Below are positions 32,728 through 41,941 of a stretch of DNA of 64,000 bases, piece after piece. The notes below the pieces were generated by a model that was not told the DNA's origin, did not search any database, and saw only the letters and a list, made by a program, of their open reading frames with translations. Both the position numbers and the translations under genes were made by a program. Location of the stretch: contig NZ_JAPNKE010000002.1 of assembly GCF_026626665.1 (NCBI RefSeq), positions 3,101,204 through 3,165,203 of the forward strand. The letters are read 5' to 3'. The DNA is from Nannocystis pusilla (GTDB lineage: Bacteria; Myxococcota_A; Polyangia; Nannocystales; Nannocystaceae). Position 1 is the stretch's first letter. Every line of letters starts with the position of its first letter.

Positions 32728-35700
32728 TCATTTGCAGGACTCGGCCAGCGCGGTCTTCACCTTCGAGCTCGGGCGCTTGGCCAGGATCTGCGTGACCTTC
32801 GCCTGCGCCTCGCTGGTCCGCCCCATCCCGCACAGCGCGCGGATCCGGCGCTCGTCGAACTTGTCGACCAGCTGCCCGCCCGGCAGCTCCTTGTCGTGCT
32901 GCTCGACGTAGGCCAGCGCCTGGGCCCAGTTGCCCGCCTTCAGCGCCTTGTCGATGGCGCTGAGGTACTCGAGCTCGACCAGCACGCGGCCCGGATCGGC
33001 CGCGTCCGCCTGCTCCTTGCGCTTGGCCAGCGGGTCCTCGGCCTTCTCGACCTTCTCCACCTTCTTGGTGCCCCCCGAGCCCGACTTCGTGCCCGAGTCC
33101 GCCTTTTCGGCCGGCGGCTTCTTCGGCGTCGACGAGGTCCCCGTCTTGCCCGGCTTGTCGGATTTGGGCGTGGTCGGCTTGGGCGTCGTCGGTCCGGGCG
33201 TCGTCGGCGTCGGTGTCGTGGTCGGTCCCGGCGTCGTCGGTCCCGGCGTCGTCGGTCCCGGCGTCGCCGGTCCCGGTGTCGCCCCGTCGGGTCGGGACCG
33301 ACCGGCGAAGGAACAGCCTCGGGCCCCACGGCCGGCGGCGGCGCGACCGGCTCGGGCGTCGTCTCCGGCTCGAGCGTCGGCTCGATGTTCGCCGGCGCCT
33401 GCGACCGCTGCCACGCCAGATACCCGCCTCCGCCGGCGATCCCCAGCACCAGCAAGCTGACCACCACGAGCGCCATCGACCCGGGCATCAGCCGCCGCGG
33501 CCGCTCGTTCAGGTCGCGCTCGGGCACGTCGAGGTCGGCCACGATCGAGCGCGAGCGCTGCGGCCCCGGCCGTCCCGCCGCTGCCGGCTGCGGCCTCGGC
33601 GGGTGTCCCCAGGGACCTGCCGCGGGCGGCCCTGGCGGCTGCCCCACCATCGGCGGCGCGAAGGGTTGCGGCCCCGGCGGGACCTGTCCCCAAGGACCTG
33701 TCCCGGGAGCTGCCACCGGCCCCTGCTGCCCCGCCGGCGGCGCGAACTGAGGCCCTTGCGGGACCTGTCCCCAGGGACCTGTCCCCGGAGCCACCACCGC
33801 GCCCTGTTGCCCTGGCGGCGGGTTCGGCGGCGCGGATTGAGATTCCTGCGGGACCTGTCCCCACGGACCTGTCCCGGGAGCCACGACCCCGCCCTGCTGC
33901 CCCGGCGGCGGGTTCGGCGGCGCGAGTGAGATCCCTGCGGTCCCCCGCTCGGCGGCGCAGATGGGGCCCGGGCGGTCCGCCCATCGGCCCGAATTGGGGT
34001 GCCGGGGGGCCGCCCATCGGCGCGGATTGAGATTCCTGCGGTCCGCCCATCGGCCCAGATGGGGCCCGAGCGGTCCGCCCATCGGCGCGAGCGGGGTCCC
34101 GGCGGGCCGCCCATCGGCCCGAATTGGGGTCCCTGCGGTCCCCCGCTCGGCGCCACGGATGGGGCCCGGGCGGGCCGCCCATCGGCGGCGCGACTTGGGG
34201 CCCGGGCGCGGCCTGTCCCCAAGGACCTGTCCCCGGAGCCGCTGCTCCCTGCTGTCCAGGCGAAAGCAGCGCCCCCGGTTGCCCTGTCGGAGGCTGTCCC
34301 CAAGGACCTGTCCCAGGGGCCATCATCGGCCCCGGCTGCACCAGCGACAACGGCGCCCCTGGCTGGCCCGGCAACACCTGCCCCAAAGGACCTGTCCCAA
34401 GGGCTTCTAACACCCCCGGCGGCACCTGTCCCGAGAGACCTGTCCCGGGAGCCACCCCCGCCCCCTGGGGCACTGGCGGCGAGCCCGCGGTCGGCGGCGC
34501 CCCCTGCTGCCCTGGCAACACCTGCTCCGAGGGACCTGTCCCCGGCGCCATCAACCCTCCCGGAGGATGACCCGAGGGACCTGTCTCCGCAGGCATTGGC
34601 GGCACCGCATGCCCTGCCACCGCTGCACCGACCACGATCGGCGCCCCGCTCCCCGGCACGGCACTCCCCGGCCCAGCCCCCGGCGGTGGCATCACGATGC
34701 CGGGCGTGCCGGGGTTCCCCGCCGGTCCCCATGCGATCGGCGCCCCGCCCGGCGCAACGGGCGACGGCGTTCCACCCACTGGCGGTCCCGATGCAGCCGC
34801 CGCAGGCGCCACCAGCCCCGCACCGGGCCCTCCTGCCCCCTGTGCAATTGCGCCCGGCCCATGTGCGTGACCAGCCTCCGAGCCCATGTTGGGCGGAGCA
34901 GGCCAGCCTCCTGGCGCACTCCCCCCAATCCCGGGAGGCGGTCCCCAAACGGGTGCACCCGCCGGCGGCGCATTCATCCCCGGCAAAGGCCCGCCCGCTG
35001 CGCTCTGCGCCGCCGGACCGATGCCGGCCGGAGCAGGCCAACCCCCGGCGCACTCCCGCCAATCCCCGGGAGCGGTCCCCCCGCCGGCACACCGCCTGGC
35101 CCTCCGGCCAGCTGTGCATTCGCGCCCGGCACAGCACCTGGTCCCCCCAGCCCGCTGCCAGGCGGAGCAGGCCAGCTACCGGGCCCCGCTCCGCTCGGTC
35201 CAGCACCTGTCCCTGCGGACATCTGCCCACTCGCGCCGATCCCGGGCGGCGGTGCCCACGCGGGCCCACCACCTGTCCCGCCGGCCATCTGTGCATTCGC
35301 CCCGAGCGGCCCCGCGCCGATCCCGGGCGGAGCAGGCCAGCTCCCCGGCGCCCCCGCGATGCCGCCGCTCGGTGCCGAACCTGTCCCTCCGACCATCTGC
35401 CCGCTCGCCCCGACAGCGGGCGGCGGTGCCCACGCGGGCCCACCACCTGTCCCTCCGGCCATCTGCCCGCTCGCCCCGACAGCGGGCGGCGGTGCCCACG
35501 CGGGCCCACCACCTGTCCCTCCGGCCATCTGCCCGCTCGCCCCGACAGCGGGCGGCGGTGCCCACGCGGGCCCACCACCTGTCCCTCCGGCCATCTGCCC
35601 GCTCGCCCCCGGCCCGGCGCTGGCCGCAACACCCGGACCTCCGAGGCCGATGCCACCCGGAGCCGCGCCCGTCAATGCAGAGCCTGTCCCTCCGGTCATC

Positions 35701-36690
35701 TGCGCATTCGCGCCGAGCCCGGGCGACGGGGTCCGCGCAGACGCACCACCTGTCCCTCCGGTCATCTGCTCACTCGCCCCGCTCGCGGCTGCAGGCGCAC
35801 TCCCTTCGCCCACCTGGCCGTCACCCGGCCCACGGGCAAAAGCCTCCCCCGGCCCGCCCGGCGCCACACCGGCCACCAGCCCCCCCGGGCTCAGCCCCGC
35901 CACCTCGAGCAGCGACCCGCCCGGTCCCGCCGCGCCTGTCCCCGCGGCCGCCGAGCCTCCCGCGCCCGAGGCGACCATCCCCGCCTGTCCCTGCAGGACC
36001 TGTCCCTTGCGCCAGCTCCGACCCGGCCGCCGGCAGCGGCTCGCTCGTGGCCCGTCGCAGGCTGATCGGCATCACCCACTGCGAGTGCGGCGGCTCGGCC
36101 CCCTCCGGCGTCAGCGACCGCGGCGCGAGTCGAGCATCCAGCGCCGCCAGCTGCAGATCGCGCTGCACCGGCGGCGGATCGAGCACTCGCACGAGATCGT
36201 TGAGCACCTCCTCGGCGCCGGCCACCGCCGTGGCCGCCGCGAAGTCCCGCACCAGCTCGACCACCTGCGCCCGCGCCGTCTCGAAGCCGACGCCGAGCTC
36301 GGCCGAGATCTCCGGGACTCGCAGACCGCCGAGCTCGGACAGCACGAACACCTCGCGCGCCTGCGGCGCGAGACCGGCGAGGAAGCGCGTCAACACGTCG
36401 GCGCCGGGGAACTCCGTCGGCACGTCCACGGTCGAGGCCGGCAGCTCCTCGCGGTACCACTCCGCCACGCGGCGCGTCAGCGTGACCAGCCGAGCGCGCG
36501 CGATCGCCGGCTCGCGCAGGTCTTCTCCGCGCCCGTGGGCCATCACGAACGTCTGCAGGGCCACGTCGTCGAGCACGGACGACGGGATGCCGAACAGGCG
36601 GGCGGCGGCTCGCACCGTGGCGAAGTGCTGGTGAAACGCATCGCGCAGCCCGTGCGCATTCGATTCGGCGGCCTTCGTGGGGTCGTTCAA
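32728..36690 (-). CDS. Sigma-like / Gly-Pro-rich / transmembrane / TPR-like fusion protein (several frameshifts)
   Basis: Reads as one locus of about 1,320 codons broken at roughly 36000, 35000, 34150-33950 and 33290. N-terminus (from ATG 36690): an ECF-sigma-like segment with a region-2-like helix set (HFATVRAAARLFGIPSSVLD) and a region-4-like HTH (LAPQAREVFVLSELGGLRVP ... ISAELGVGFETARAQVVEL). Then about 800 residues of Gly/Pro/Gln-rich repeats (GTGPWGQVP, GASGQMAGGTGGG), a conserved-looking cytoplasmic stub (RSIVADLDVPERDLNERPRR), one membrane span (MALVVVSLLVLGIAGGGGYL), a Thr/Pro linker and an external TPR-like C-terminus (KALKAGNWAQALAYVEQHDK) ending ALAESCK. This suggests a membrane-tethered regulator, but sigma activity is unproven because promoter-contacting residues cannot be judged by eye. 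Divergent from the patatin gene. Confidence 0.65.
35399..35600 (-). repeat. Perfect 66-bp tandem repeat (22-residue unit), three copies
   Basis: The word CGACAGCGGG recurs at 35411, 35477 and 35543 with the sequence between identical, giving a 66-bp period. It encodes repeats of GASGQMAGGTGGG followed by PAWAPPPAV in the sigma/TM/TPR fusion. Flanking copies upstream and downstream are degenerate. Each unit contains one ACCTGTCC core of the dispersed repeat family. Confidence 0.88.
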
Positions 36691-36740
36691 CGCGCTCGCG
36701 AGTATGCCCGCACGTCACGCCCTGGTGCTAGCCTGCCGAC

Positions 36741-37883
36741 GTGGCCACCTACGGGCTCGTCCTCACCGGCGGCGGAGCGCGAGCCGCTTACCAGGCAGGC
36801 GCCATACACGCCCTGGCCGAGCTCGCCGGCGTCCGCAAGCTGCCCTTCCGCGTCCTCGCCGGGGTCTCCGCCGGAGCGATCAACGCCGCCTTCCTGGCCG
36901 CGCACGCCGACGACTTCCCCCGCGCCGCCCGGATGCTGCGCGACTTCTGGCACCGGCTCACGCCCGACCACGTCTACCGGACCGACATGCCGCGGCTGGC
37001 CGCGATCGGCTCCAGTTGGCTGCGCGACCTCAGCCTCGGCGGCCTGCTCGGCGCGAGCCCGACCAACTTCCTCCTCGACACCGCGCCGCTGCGCGGCCTG
37101 CTGGCCGAGCGTCTGCCGTTGACGCGGATCGGCGAGCACCTGAGCACCGGCCGCCTGCGCGGACTCGCGGTCACCGCCACCATTATCTCACCGGCACCGC
37201 CGTCACCTTCTTCGAGGCCGACGCCGAAGCCCGTCCGTGGGTGCGGAGCACCGGCTCGGGCGACGCACGAAGTGCGCCTCGAGCACGTGCTCGCCAGCGC
37301 CGCGATCCCGCTGTTCTTCCCGCCGGTCGCCATCGACGGCGCCTTCCACGGCGACGGCTGCGTCCGCATGCACGCGCCCACGAGCCCGGCGATCCACCTC
37401 GGCGCCGACCGCTTGCTCGCGATCGGCATCCGCTACGCCCGCACCGGCGACCAGACGCTCCAGCTCAACGACGAGGCCCGCAGCGATCGCCTGGCCGTCG
37501 CCGACATCGTCGGCGTGCTGCTCAACGCCGTCTTCCTCGACTCGCTCGAGGCCGACCTCGAGCTGCTCGAGCGCATCAATCGGACCATCGCCCACGTCCC
37601 GCTCGAGCGCCACGCCGACATCCCCGGCCGCCTGCGAGCGATCCCCGTGCTGGCCCTCCAGCCCTCGCAGGACCTCGGGCGCATGGCGGTCGATCAGTAC
37701 GACGAGTTCCCGCGGGTCGTCCGCTACCTCCTGCGGGGCATCGGCGCCACCGGCGAGCGCGGCTGGGACCTCCTCTCGTACCTGGCCTTCGAGCCAGGTT
37801 ACGTCCGCCGCCTGCTCGAGCTCGGCTACAGCGACGTCATGGCCCGCCGCGACGAGCTCACCGCCTTCCTCGCCGACCTCTGA
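36741..37883 (+). CDS. Patatin-like phospholipase (two compensating frameshifts near 37185 and 37265)
   Basis: Ser-Asp dyad lipid acyl hydrolase. Marks: GLVLTGGGARAAYQAG (oxyanion glycine box), the nucleophile elbow LAGVSAGAINAAF (G-x-S-x-G), and the dyad Asp in GAFHGDGCVRMHAP. The start is GTG at 36741 (36690 and 36741 diverge with 50 bp between). About 80 bp near 37185-37265 read better in another frame (TGTAVTFFEADAEARPWVRS), so two indels seem to cancel; the published-style frame there gives a low-quality Pro/Ser stretch. The C-terminal 180 residues are helical and typical of larger bacterial patatins. It ends before a convergent membrane-protein gene, with a four-unit repeat run between. 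Confidence 0.88.
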   Translation: MATYGLVLTGGGARAAYQAGAIHALAELAGVRKLPFRVLAGVSAGAINAAFLAAHADDFPRAARMLRDFWHRLTPDHVYRTDMPRLAAIGSSWLRDLSLGGLLGASPTNFLLDTAPLRGLLAERLPLTRIGEHLSTGRLRGLAVTATIISPAPPSPSSRPTPKPVRGCGAPARATHEVRLEHVLASAAIPLFFPPVAIDGAFHGDGCVRMHAPTSPAIHLGADRLLAIGIRYARTGDQTLQLNDEARSDRLAVADIVGVLLNAVFLDSLEADLELLERINRTIAHVPLERHADIPGRLRAIPVLALQPSQDLGRMAVDQYDEFPRVVRYLLRGIGATGERGWDLLSYLAFEPGYVRRLLELGYSDVMARRDELTAFLADL

Positions 37884-37920
37884 CCGCCCCGGCGCGGCGC
37901 AGACTTCTCACGTCCTCCGA

Positions 37921-37976
37921 GACATGCCCCCGAGGACCTTTCCCTCAAGACATGCCCCTCAGGACATGTCCCCCGA
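37921..37976 (+). repeat. Four-unit GACATG repeat run, exact 14-bp period
   Basis: Units at 37921 (GACATGCCCCCGAG), 37935 (GACCTTTCCCTCAA), 37949 (GACATGCCCCTCAG) and 37963 (GACATGTCCCCCGA), each exactly 14 bp. The run fills the convergent gap and stops at the base before the stop codon of the next gene. Confidence 0.88.
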
Positions 37977-38684
37977 TCACAACGCGCGCTGCGCCGCCTC
38001 GACCAGCGACCACAGCCCGAACACCATCGCCGCGAACACGGCGGCCTGGGCCGCGAGCACCAGCACGAAATTGTCGCGGGTCACCCCGCACACCCCGGCC
38101 ACCATCATCAGCCCGCCGCCGAACAGCGCGGCGTAGACCGCGGAGCCGAGGAACGGGCGCGCCTCCGGGGCTCCGAGCAGCGGGATCAGGGCCAGCGTCA
38201 CGAACAGGAGCCCGCAGCTGAACCGCGCCACGAGGCCGAAGAAGCCGGCGTAGCCGCGAAAGCGCGTCAGCAGCGGGATCACGGCCTGGAACGCGCCGAC
38301 CACCGGCACCAGCCACAACGCCAGGCGCGTGGTGCCGAGCGCCGTCGATGCCACCTGCGCCTCGGCCGGGGCCACGCCGGTGGCGACCACGGTGTCGACG
38401 ATCTCCTTCGTCGCCGCCACCAGGCGCGAGAGGTTGCGCAGGCTGGGTCCGGCGCCGAACGAATCGAGCTGCTGCAGCGCCGGGGCGATCAGCGGCTTCA
38501 CGCTGTCGAGCTCGCGCGAGCCCTCGATGTGGCGGCGCATCGCCTCGACCCCGAACACGTCGGCCGTCGCCGGGCCCCCGGCGCGCACGTCCACCAGCGG
38601 CAAGAAGAACGACGCGGCGAGCAGCGCCCCGCCGATCGACGCCGTCACTTTGGTCAAGCTCAGGGGCCCATCGGTCACTCGCAC
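37977..38684 (-). CDS. Multi-pass membrane protein of unknown function
   Basis: A 235-residue protein with about five membrane spans: an N-terminal one (VTASIGGALLAASFFLPLVD), then a soluble loop of about 80 residues (helical, probably periplasmic: VEAMRRHIEGSRELDSVKPL), then four closely spaced spans (LALWLVPVVGAFQAVIPLL; FSCGLLFVTLALIPLLG; AALFGGGLMMVAGVCG; FVLVLAAQAAVFAAMVFGLW). No conserved motif was recognised. The frame is intact; it is divergent from the EF-hand protein gene. Confidence 0.7.
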   Translation of the reverse strand: MRVTDGPLSLTKVTASIGGALLAASFFLPLVDVRAGGPATADVFGVEAMRRHIEGSRELDSVKPLIAPALQQLDSFGAGPSLRNLSRLVAATKEIVDTVVATGVAPAEAQVASTALGTTRLALWLVPVVGAFQAVIPLLTRFRGYAGFFGLVARFSCGLLFVTLALIPLLGAPEARPFLGSAVYAALFGGGLMMVAGVCGVTRDNFVLVLAAQAAVFAAMVFGLWSLVEAAQRAL

Positions 38685-38755
38685 AGGCTAGCGGGCCGAG
38701 CGCGGCCCCGAAAGTCCCGCTTGCACGGGCGCGCCCGCTCGCGTCCCATGACCCC

Positions 38756-39478
38756 GTGCTGCTCCGCCCCGGCCGTCCCAGCCTCCGCATCCGCGCCGCC
38801 CTCGTCGCAGTTGCCGGCCTCGGCGCCCCTGCCCCCGCGGACGCGCACGAGCGCGGCCTGTCGCAAGCCGAGCTGCGAGTCGCCGACGCGCGGCTCAGCG
38901 CCGAGCTGGTGTTCGCCCGCCCGGAGATCGTCGAGCTCGTGCCCGGCGCCGACGCCGACCGCAGCGGCCACCTCGACGAAATGGAGCTCCTGTCCGTCGA
39001 GACATTGCTCAGCGAACAGGTCCTCGCGGGCATCCAGATCTCCCTCGGCGCCGTCGCCTGCCCCGGCGCGGTCGACAAGCTCACCTTCGTCGAGGAGGAC
39101 GGCCTCGCGGTCTCGGTCGGCTTCACCTGCCCCCGCCCGATCGACGCCTTCACCGTCCGCTTGCCGCTGCTCGCCCGCCTCGCCGGCGGCCACCGGCTGC
39201 TCGGCCATGTTGTCTTTCAGGACATGTCCTCGCGGCCAGATACGCCGCCGCTCGACTTCGTGGCGCACCGGCGCAGAACCGCGCTGACGATCCGCCGGCC
39301 CGAGCTCGCGCCCGCCCCTGCGCCGCAGCCCGCCCCACCGCCCGCCGCGACGTCCATCACCGCCGCGCCGGAACCCGCGATCGCTCCTGCGCCGCCAAGA
39401 TGGCCGTGGCTGCTCCTCGCGGCCGCGCCCGCGGGCCTCGCGGCGGTTTTCCTCCTCCGGCGCCGCCGACCCGCGTAG
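38756..39478 (+). CDS. Secreted EF-hand protein with C-terminal membrane anchor
   Basis: Starts at a GTG (38756) giving a signal peptide (LRIRAALVAVAGLGAPAPADA). It carries one canonical Ca2+-binding EF-hand loop, DADRSGHLDEME, with acidic residues at loop positions 1, 3, 9 and 12, a Cys pair (VACPG...FTCP), a Pro/Ala-rich linker and a C-terminal hydrophobic segment followed by four Arg (LLLAAAPAGLAAVFLLRRRR). That tail resembles MYXO-CTERM-like sorting signals but lacks their usual Cys. Residues GHVVFQDMSSRPD are encoded by two repeat units near 39206-39233. The function is unknown. Confidence 0.7.
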   Translation: MLLRPGRPSLRIRAALVAVAGLGAPAPADAHERGLSQAELRVADARLSAELVFARPEIVELVPGADADRSGHLDEMELLSVETLLSEQVLAGIQISLGAVACPGAVDKLTFVEEDGLAVSVGFTCPRPIDAFTVRLPLLARLAGGHRLLGHVVFQDMSSRPDTPPLDFVAHRRRTALTIRRPELAPAPAPQPAPPPAATSITAAPEPAIAPAPPRWPWLLLAAAPAGLAAVFLLRRRRPA

Positions 39479-39487
39479 GATCGCCGG

Positions 39488-39792
39488 GTGACCGACGCCG
39501 ACATCCGCGAGCTCGTGCGCCACGGCGCGACCATCGAGGCCATTCGCCGTCACCGCGCCCGCCACGGCGGCACGCTCCTCGCCGCCCGCGCCGCGATCGA
39601 GGCCCTCCGCTGGGAGTTCACGCAGGCGTCCGGCCCCGCGCTCTCGGCCTTCGAGGCGGAGATCGATCAACTGCTGCGCAGCGAGCAAAAATCGCGGCGA
39701 TCAAGCGCTTCCGCGAGGTCCACGGCGTCGGCCTCAAGGAGGCGAAGGACGCCGTCGACGCGCGCGCCGAGGCGCTGGCGCGGCGCCGCTGA
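39488..39792 (+). CDS. Small protein with ribosomal L7/L12 C-terminal-like motif (frameshifted near 39690)
   Basis: About 101 residues when repaired. The C-terminal 35 residues, IAAIKRFREVHGVGLKEAKD followed by AVDARA, match the L7/L12 C-terminal helix pair that binds translation factors. The N-terminal half (MTDADIRELVRHGATIEAIR ... LLAARAAIEAL) looks like a degenerate second copy of the same fold. Such small L7/L12-CTD proteins occur as stand-alone proteins of unknown role. The base lost near 39690 lies at AGCAAAAATC, an A run, unlike most breaks here. Confidence 0.6.
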
Positions 39793-40833
39793 GACCGGGC
39801 GCGGGTCCTGACTGCGCCGTTCCTCGACCCGCGACGTCCCGCCATTCACGTCGCTCGTCAATCCGGCCGCTCGTCGCCCGGACGAGACGACGGCGCCACA
39901 CGCCGTATCTCGTGACCCGCGACGTCATCAGCCCACGACGCACGTGAAACGAGGAGCGGCGCCACACGGGAGCGCCCCATAGCCGTTCGGACAGGCCGAA
40001 CCTCGCACCACCGCCAGTCTTTTCTGGGCGCACGCAGCGCCTCCCGGACGGACCTGCAGGAACAGTCGAACTGCGACGACTCCTCAGGAGCATCAGCACA
40101 CCGAAGCACACCCCATGACCCTTCGGCCAGGCCTTACCGTTCGCCGAAGAGCAGATGGCTGTGCACAGCCGCCGACATTCCCGCCTGCCCCCGATGCTTC
40201 CCCGGCGAACAGGAGAAGAACCGTCGCGCCGCGAAGAAACCTCAGGGGATCCGCGCACCGCAGAGCGGCGTATGCCCTTTCGGACAGCGGCTCTGGAAGG
40301 CCGTCGAGCTGCGACGACCTTCAATACGGAACCACGCTCGGGCCAAAAGGTTCAGCGCACCGAAGAACGCACATGACCTTTCAGACAGGCCGATCGGACG
40401 CCGACGAGTCCGCGATGGTGCGCCGCCGCCCCGTCAACAAGTATCAATCTCGCACACTCTTCGCATGGCTTTTCGGACAGCCCGCGCTTTCGCCGGGAGA
40501 CGTTCGGGCGCCGCCGCTCCTTGCTCACCCGCACCGGGCCTGGGAGACACCATGTCCTTTCGGACACATCGACTGGACCCGCACGATGGCGCGACGCCGC
40601 GAGCCGCCGCCTCGTTGAGCCCGACGCCTTCGGAACGCCGTCGACTGGCGACGCCCATCCGCGATGCGCGCGCTGCCCTCGCGCCCGCGGGGCTCCCCGA
40701 GTCCAGCGCCGTACGAGCGCCGCCAGCGCAGCGCCGCGAACGCCTCGCGTCTGCCCAGCGGCCAGCCGGGCGACCAGACGACGAGAGCCGCCCTGCGGCG
40801 GCTCTCGTCCCATGAACTGGGCAGATTCAGTTG
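39793..40833. repeat. 1-kb gene-less region of degenerate ~100-bp repeats
   Basis: No credible gene. Units begin with CATG(A/G/T)CCTTTCGGACA-like words at about 40113, 40271, 40371, 40463 and 40550, several preceded by GCACCGAAG..CAC and containing GTCGA(A/G)CTGCGACGAC. Spacing varies from 90 to 160 bp. The core of each (CATGNCCTTTCGGACA) is two half-units of the GGACATG family. The region lies between the L7/L12-like gene and a convergent tRNA. Confidence 0.6.
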
Positions 40834-40905
40834 TGGGCGCGATAGGGATCGAACCTATGGCTTCCACCGTGTGAAGGTGGCACTCTACCGCTGAGTTACG
40901 CGCCC
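40834..40905 (-). tRNA. tRNA-Val, anticodon CAC
   Basis: 72 nt with a full cloverleaf on the minus strand: acceptor GGGCGCG/CGCGCCC, D arm ACTC-AGCGGTA-GAGT, anticodon stem CCACC/GGTGG with loop TTCACAC (anticodon CAC, reading GUG), T arm ATAGG-TTCGATC-CCTAT, discriminator A. The 3' CCA is not encoded. Confidence 0.96.
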
Positions 40906-41033
40906 GCAGCGGGTGGAGGCGCCTTATAGCCTTCCTCGCTCCCGACCGCAAGCCCCCACGTTGAGCTCCGCCAGCCTGAACTGGACTGGCGGGCAGGCGG
41001 CCGCGGTGCGAAACCGCGGCCTGCCGCCGGGTT

Positions 41034-41420
41034 TCAGCCCGGCTCCATCCCGCGGGCTTGCTTGATGAGCTCGCGGAGCTGCTTCGCGCCGAGCTGGCCC
41101 GCGGCGGCGGCCAGCTCGTTGAGGAGCTCGGACTTGCCGCTGTTGCGGTGCTTCGTCTTGGGCAGAAGCTCGCTGGGGTCGCACCCGAAGGCCTGCGAGA
41201 GCAGCAGCAGCGACTCGATCCGCGGGGCCTTGTAGCCGAGCTCGAGCTTGTTGACGGTGGTGACCGTCAGCCCGGTGGCCTTGGCGAGCTCCTCGATCGT
41301 CATGTGCGGCCGCCAGCCCGTCTCGTTCTGCCGCTTGCGGCGCGTCTTCGGCGGCGGCGTATTCATTCGCCACTGGCGAATGCGCTTGCCGATCTCTTGT
41401 GCAACTTCGTTCTCGTTCAT
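41034..41420 (-). CDS. XRE-family helix-turn-helix transcriptional regulator
   Basis: About 128 residues. A Cro/C1-type HTH occupies the middle: MTIEELAKATGLTVTTVNKL followed by ELGYKAPRIESLLLLSQAFG, matching the helix 2/turn/helix 3 pattern and the helix 4-5 core. The ATG at 41420 (MNENEVAQEIGKRIRQWRMN) is preferred because it begins the expected helix 1; in-frame ATGs at 41435 and 41471 also exist. Between helix 1 and 2 there is a Lys/Arg-rich insert (PPPKTRRKRQNETGWRP), which is unusual. The C-terminal helices (LLNELAAAAGQLGAKQLREL) may dimerise. A palindrome upstream may be its own operator. Confidence 0.8.
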   Translation of the reverse strand: MNENEVAQEIGKRIRQWRMNTPPPKTRRKRQNETGWRPHMTIEELAKATGLTVTTVNKLELGYKAPRIESLLLLSQAFGCDPSELLPKTKHRNSGKSELLNELAAAAGQLGAKQLRELIKQARGMEPG

Positions 41421-41471
41421 GGTCCCGTCGCTCATCTGTGGTGGATTGGGGAGAGTCAGACCATGACACAT

Positions 41472-41941
41472 GATTCCTGGCGCTTAGAACAGTCTCCCAA
41501 TGGAGATAACTCATGGGGGAACCCGGCCCCAGCGACAGGACCTCTGGGACCTGTCCTTCGGGACCGCCTCCAACGGTCCTATCGCGCACCAGAACCTTCA
41601 GGCATGCCCCAAGCGCCAGCACGGGAAGGCCAGGTGCCATGGGTCACATGCGCCCGACGATCCGCGCCTGGCCCTTGGCACAGGCGGAGGCGGCGCTGCG
41701 ATCGTCGACGGCGTCGCGCTGGAACGCCGCTCGAGATCGAGGCGCGAGAGCGGCGAGACGGGGCCGATCTCGGTCGGGCGAAGCGACGCGCGCGTCGGCG
41801 ATCACGGCCCTCCGGCCGGCGGCCGTGAACGCCCGGGAAGCGTCGGACGGCGGTCGGACTTCGGCGGGCGAGAACCGCCCCGGAACCGGCTCGGACGGGC
41901 GAGCACGGGCCCGCGCGGCGATCTTCGCTATCGTGGAAACC
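41472..41941. other. Divergent gap with repeat units and a candidate operator
   Basis: A 470-bp region between the XRE regulator and the lipoprotein gene. It holds a palindrome TCTCC-CAAT-GGAGA at 41493-41506, GGACCTGTCC-type units at 41547, 41561 and 41575 with 14-bp spacing, and further CATG words near 41604 and 41638. A frame open from 41513 into the lipoprotein gene is not believed to be translated here because the lipoprotein signal starts at 41942. Confidence 0.55.

Noticed and set aside
35399..35600. CRISPR-like array
   Set aside because: Repeats of 66 bp with no distinct spacers, lying inside a coding region with a 22-residue period; no cas genes are present.
39793..40833. Several 70-200 codon frames over the repeat region
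   Set aside because: All are Arg/Ser/Pro-rich, overlap each other in different frames and carry no domain or start signal.
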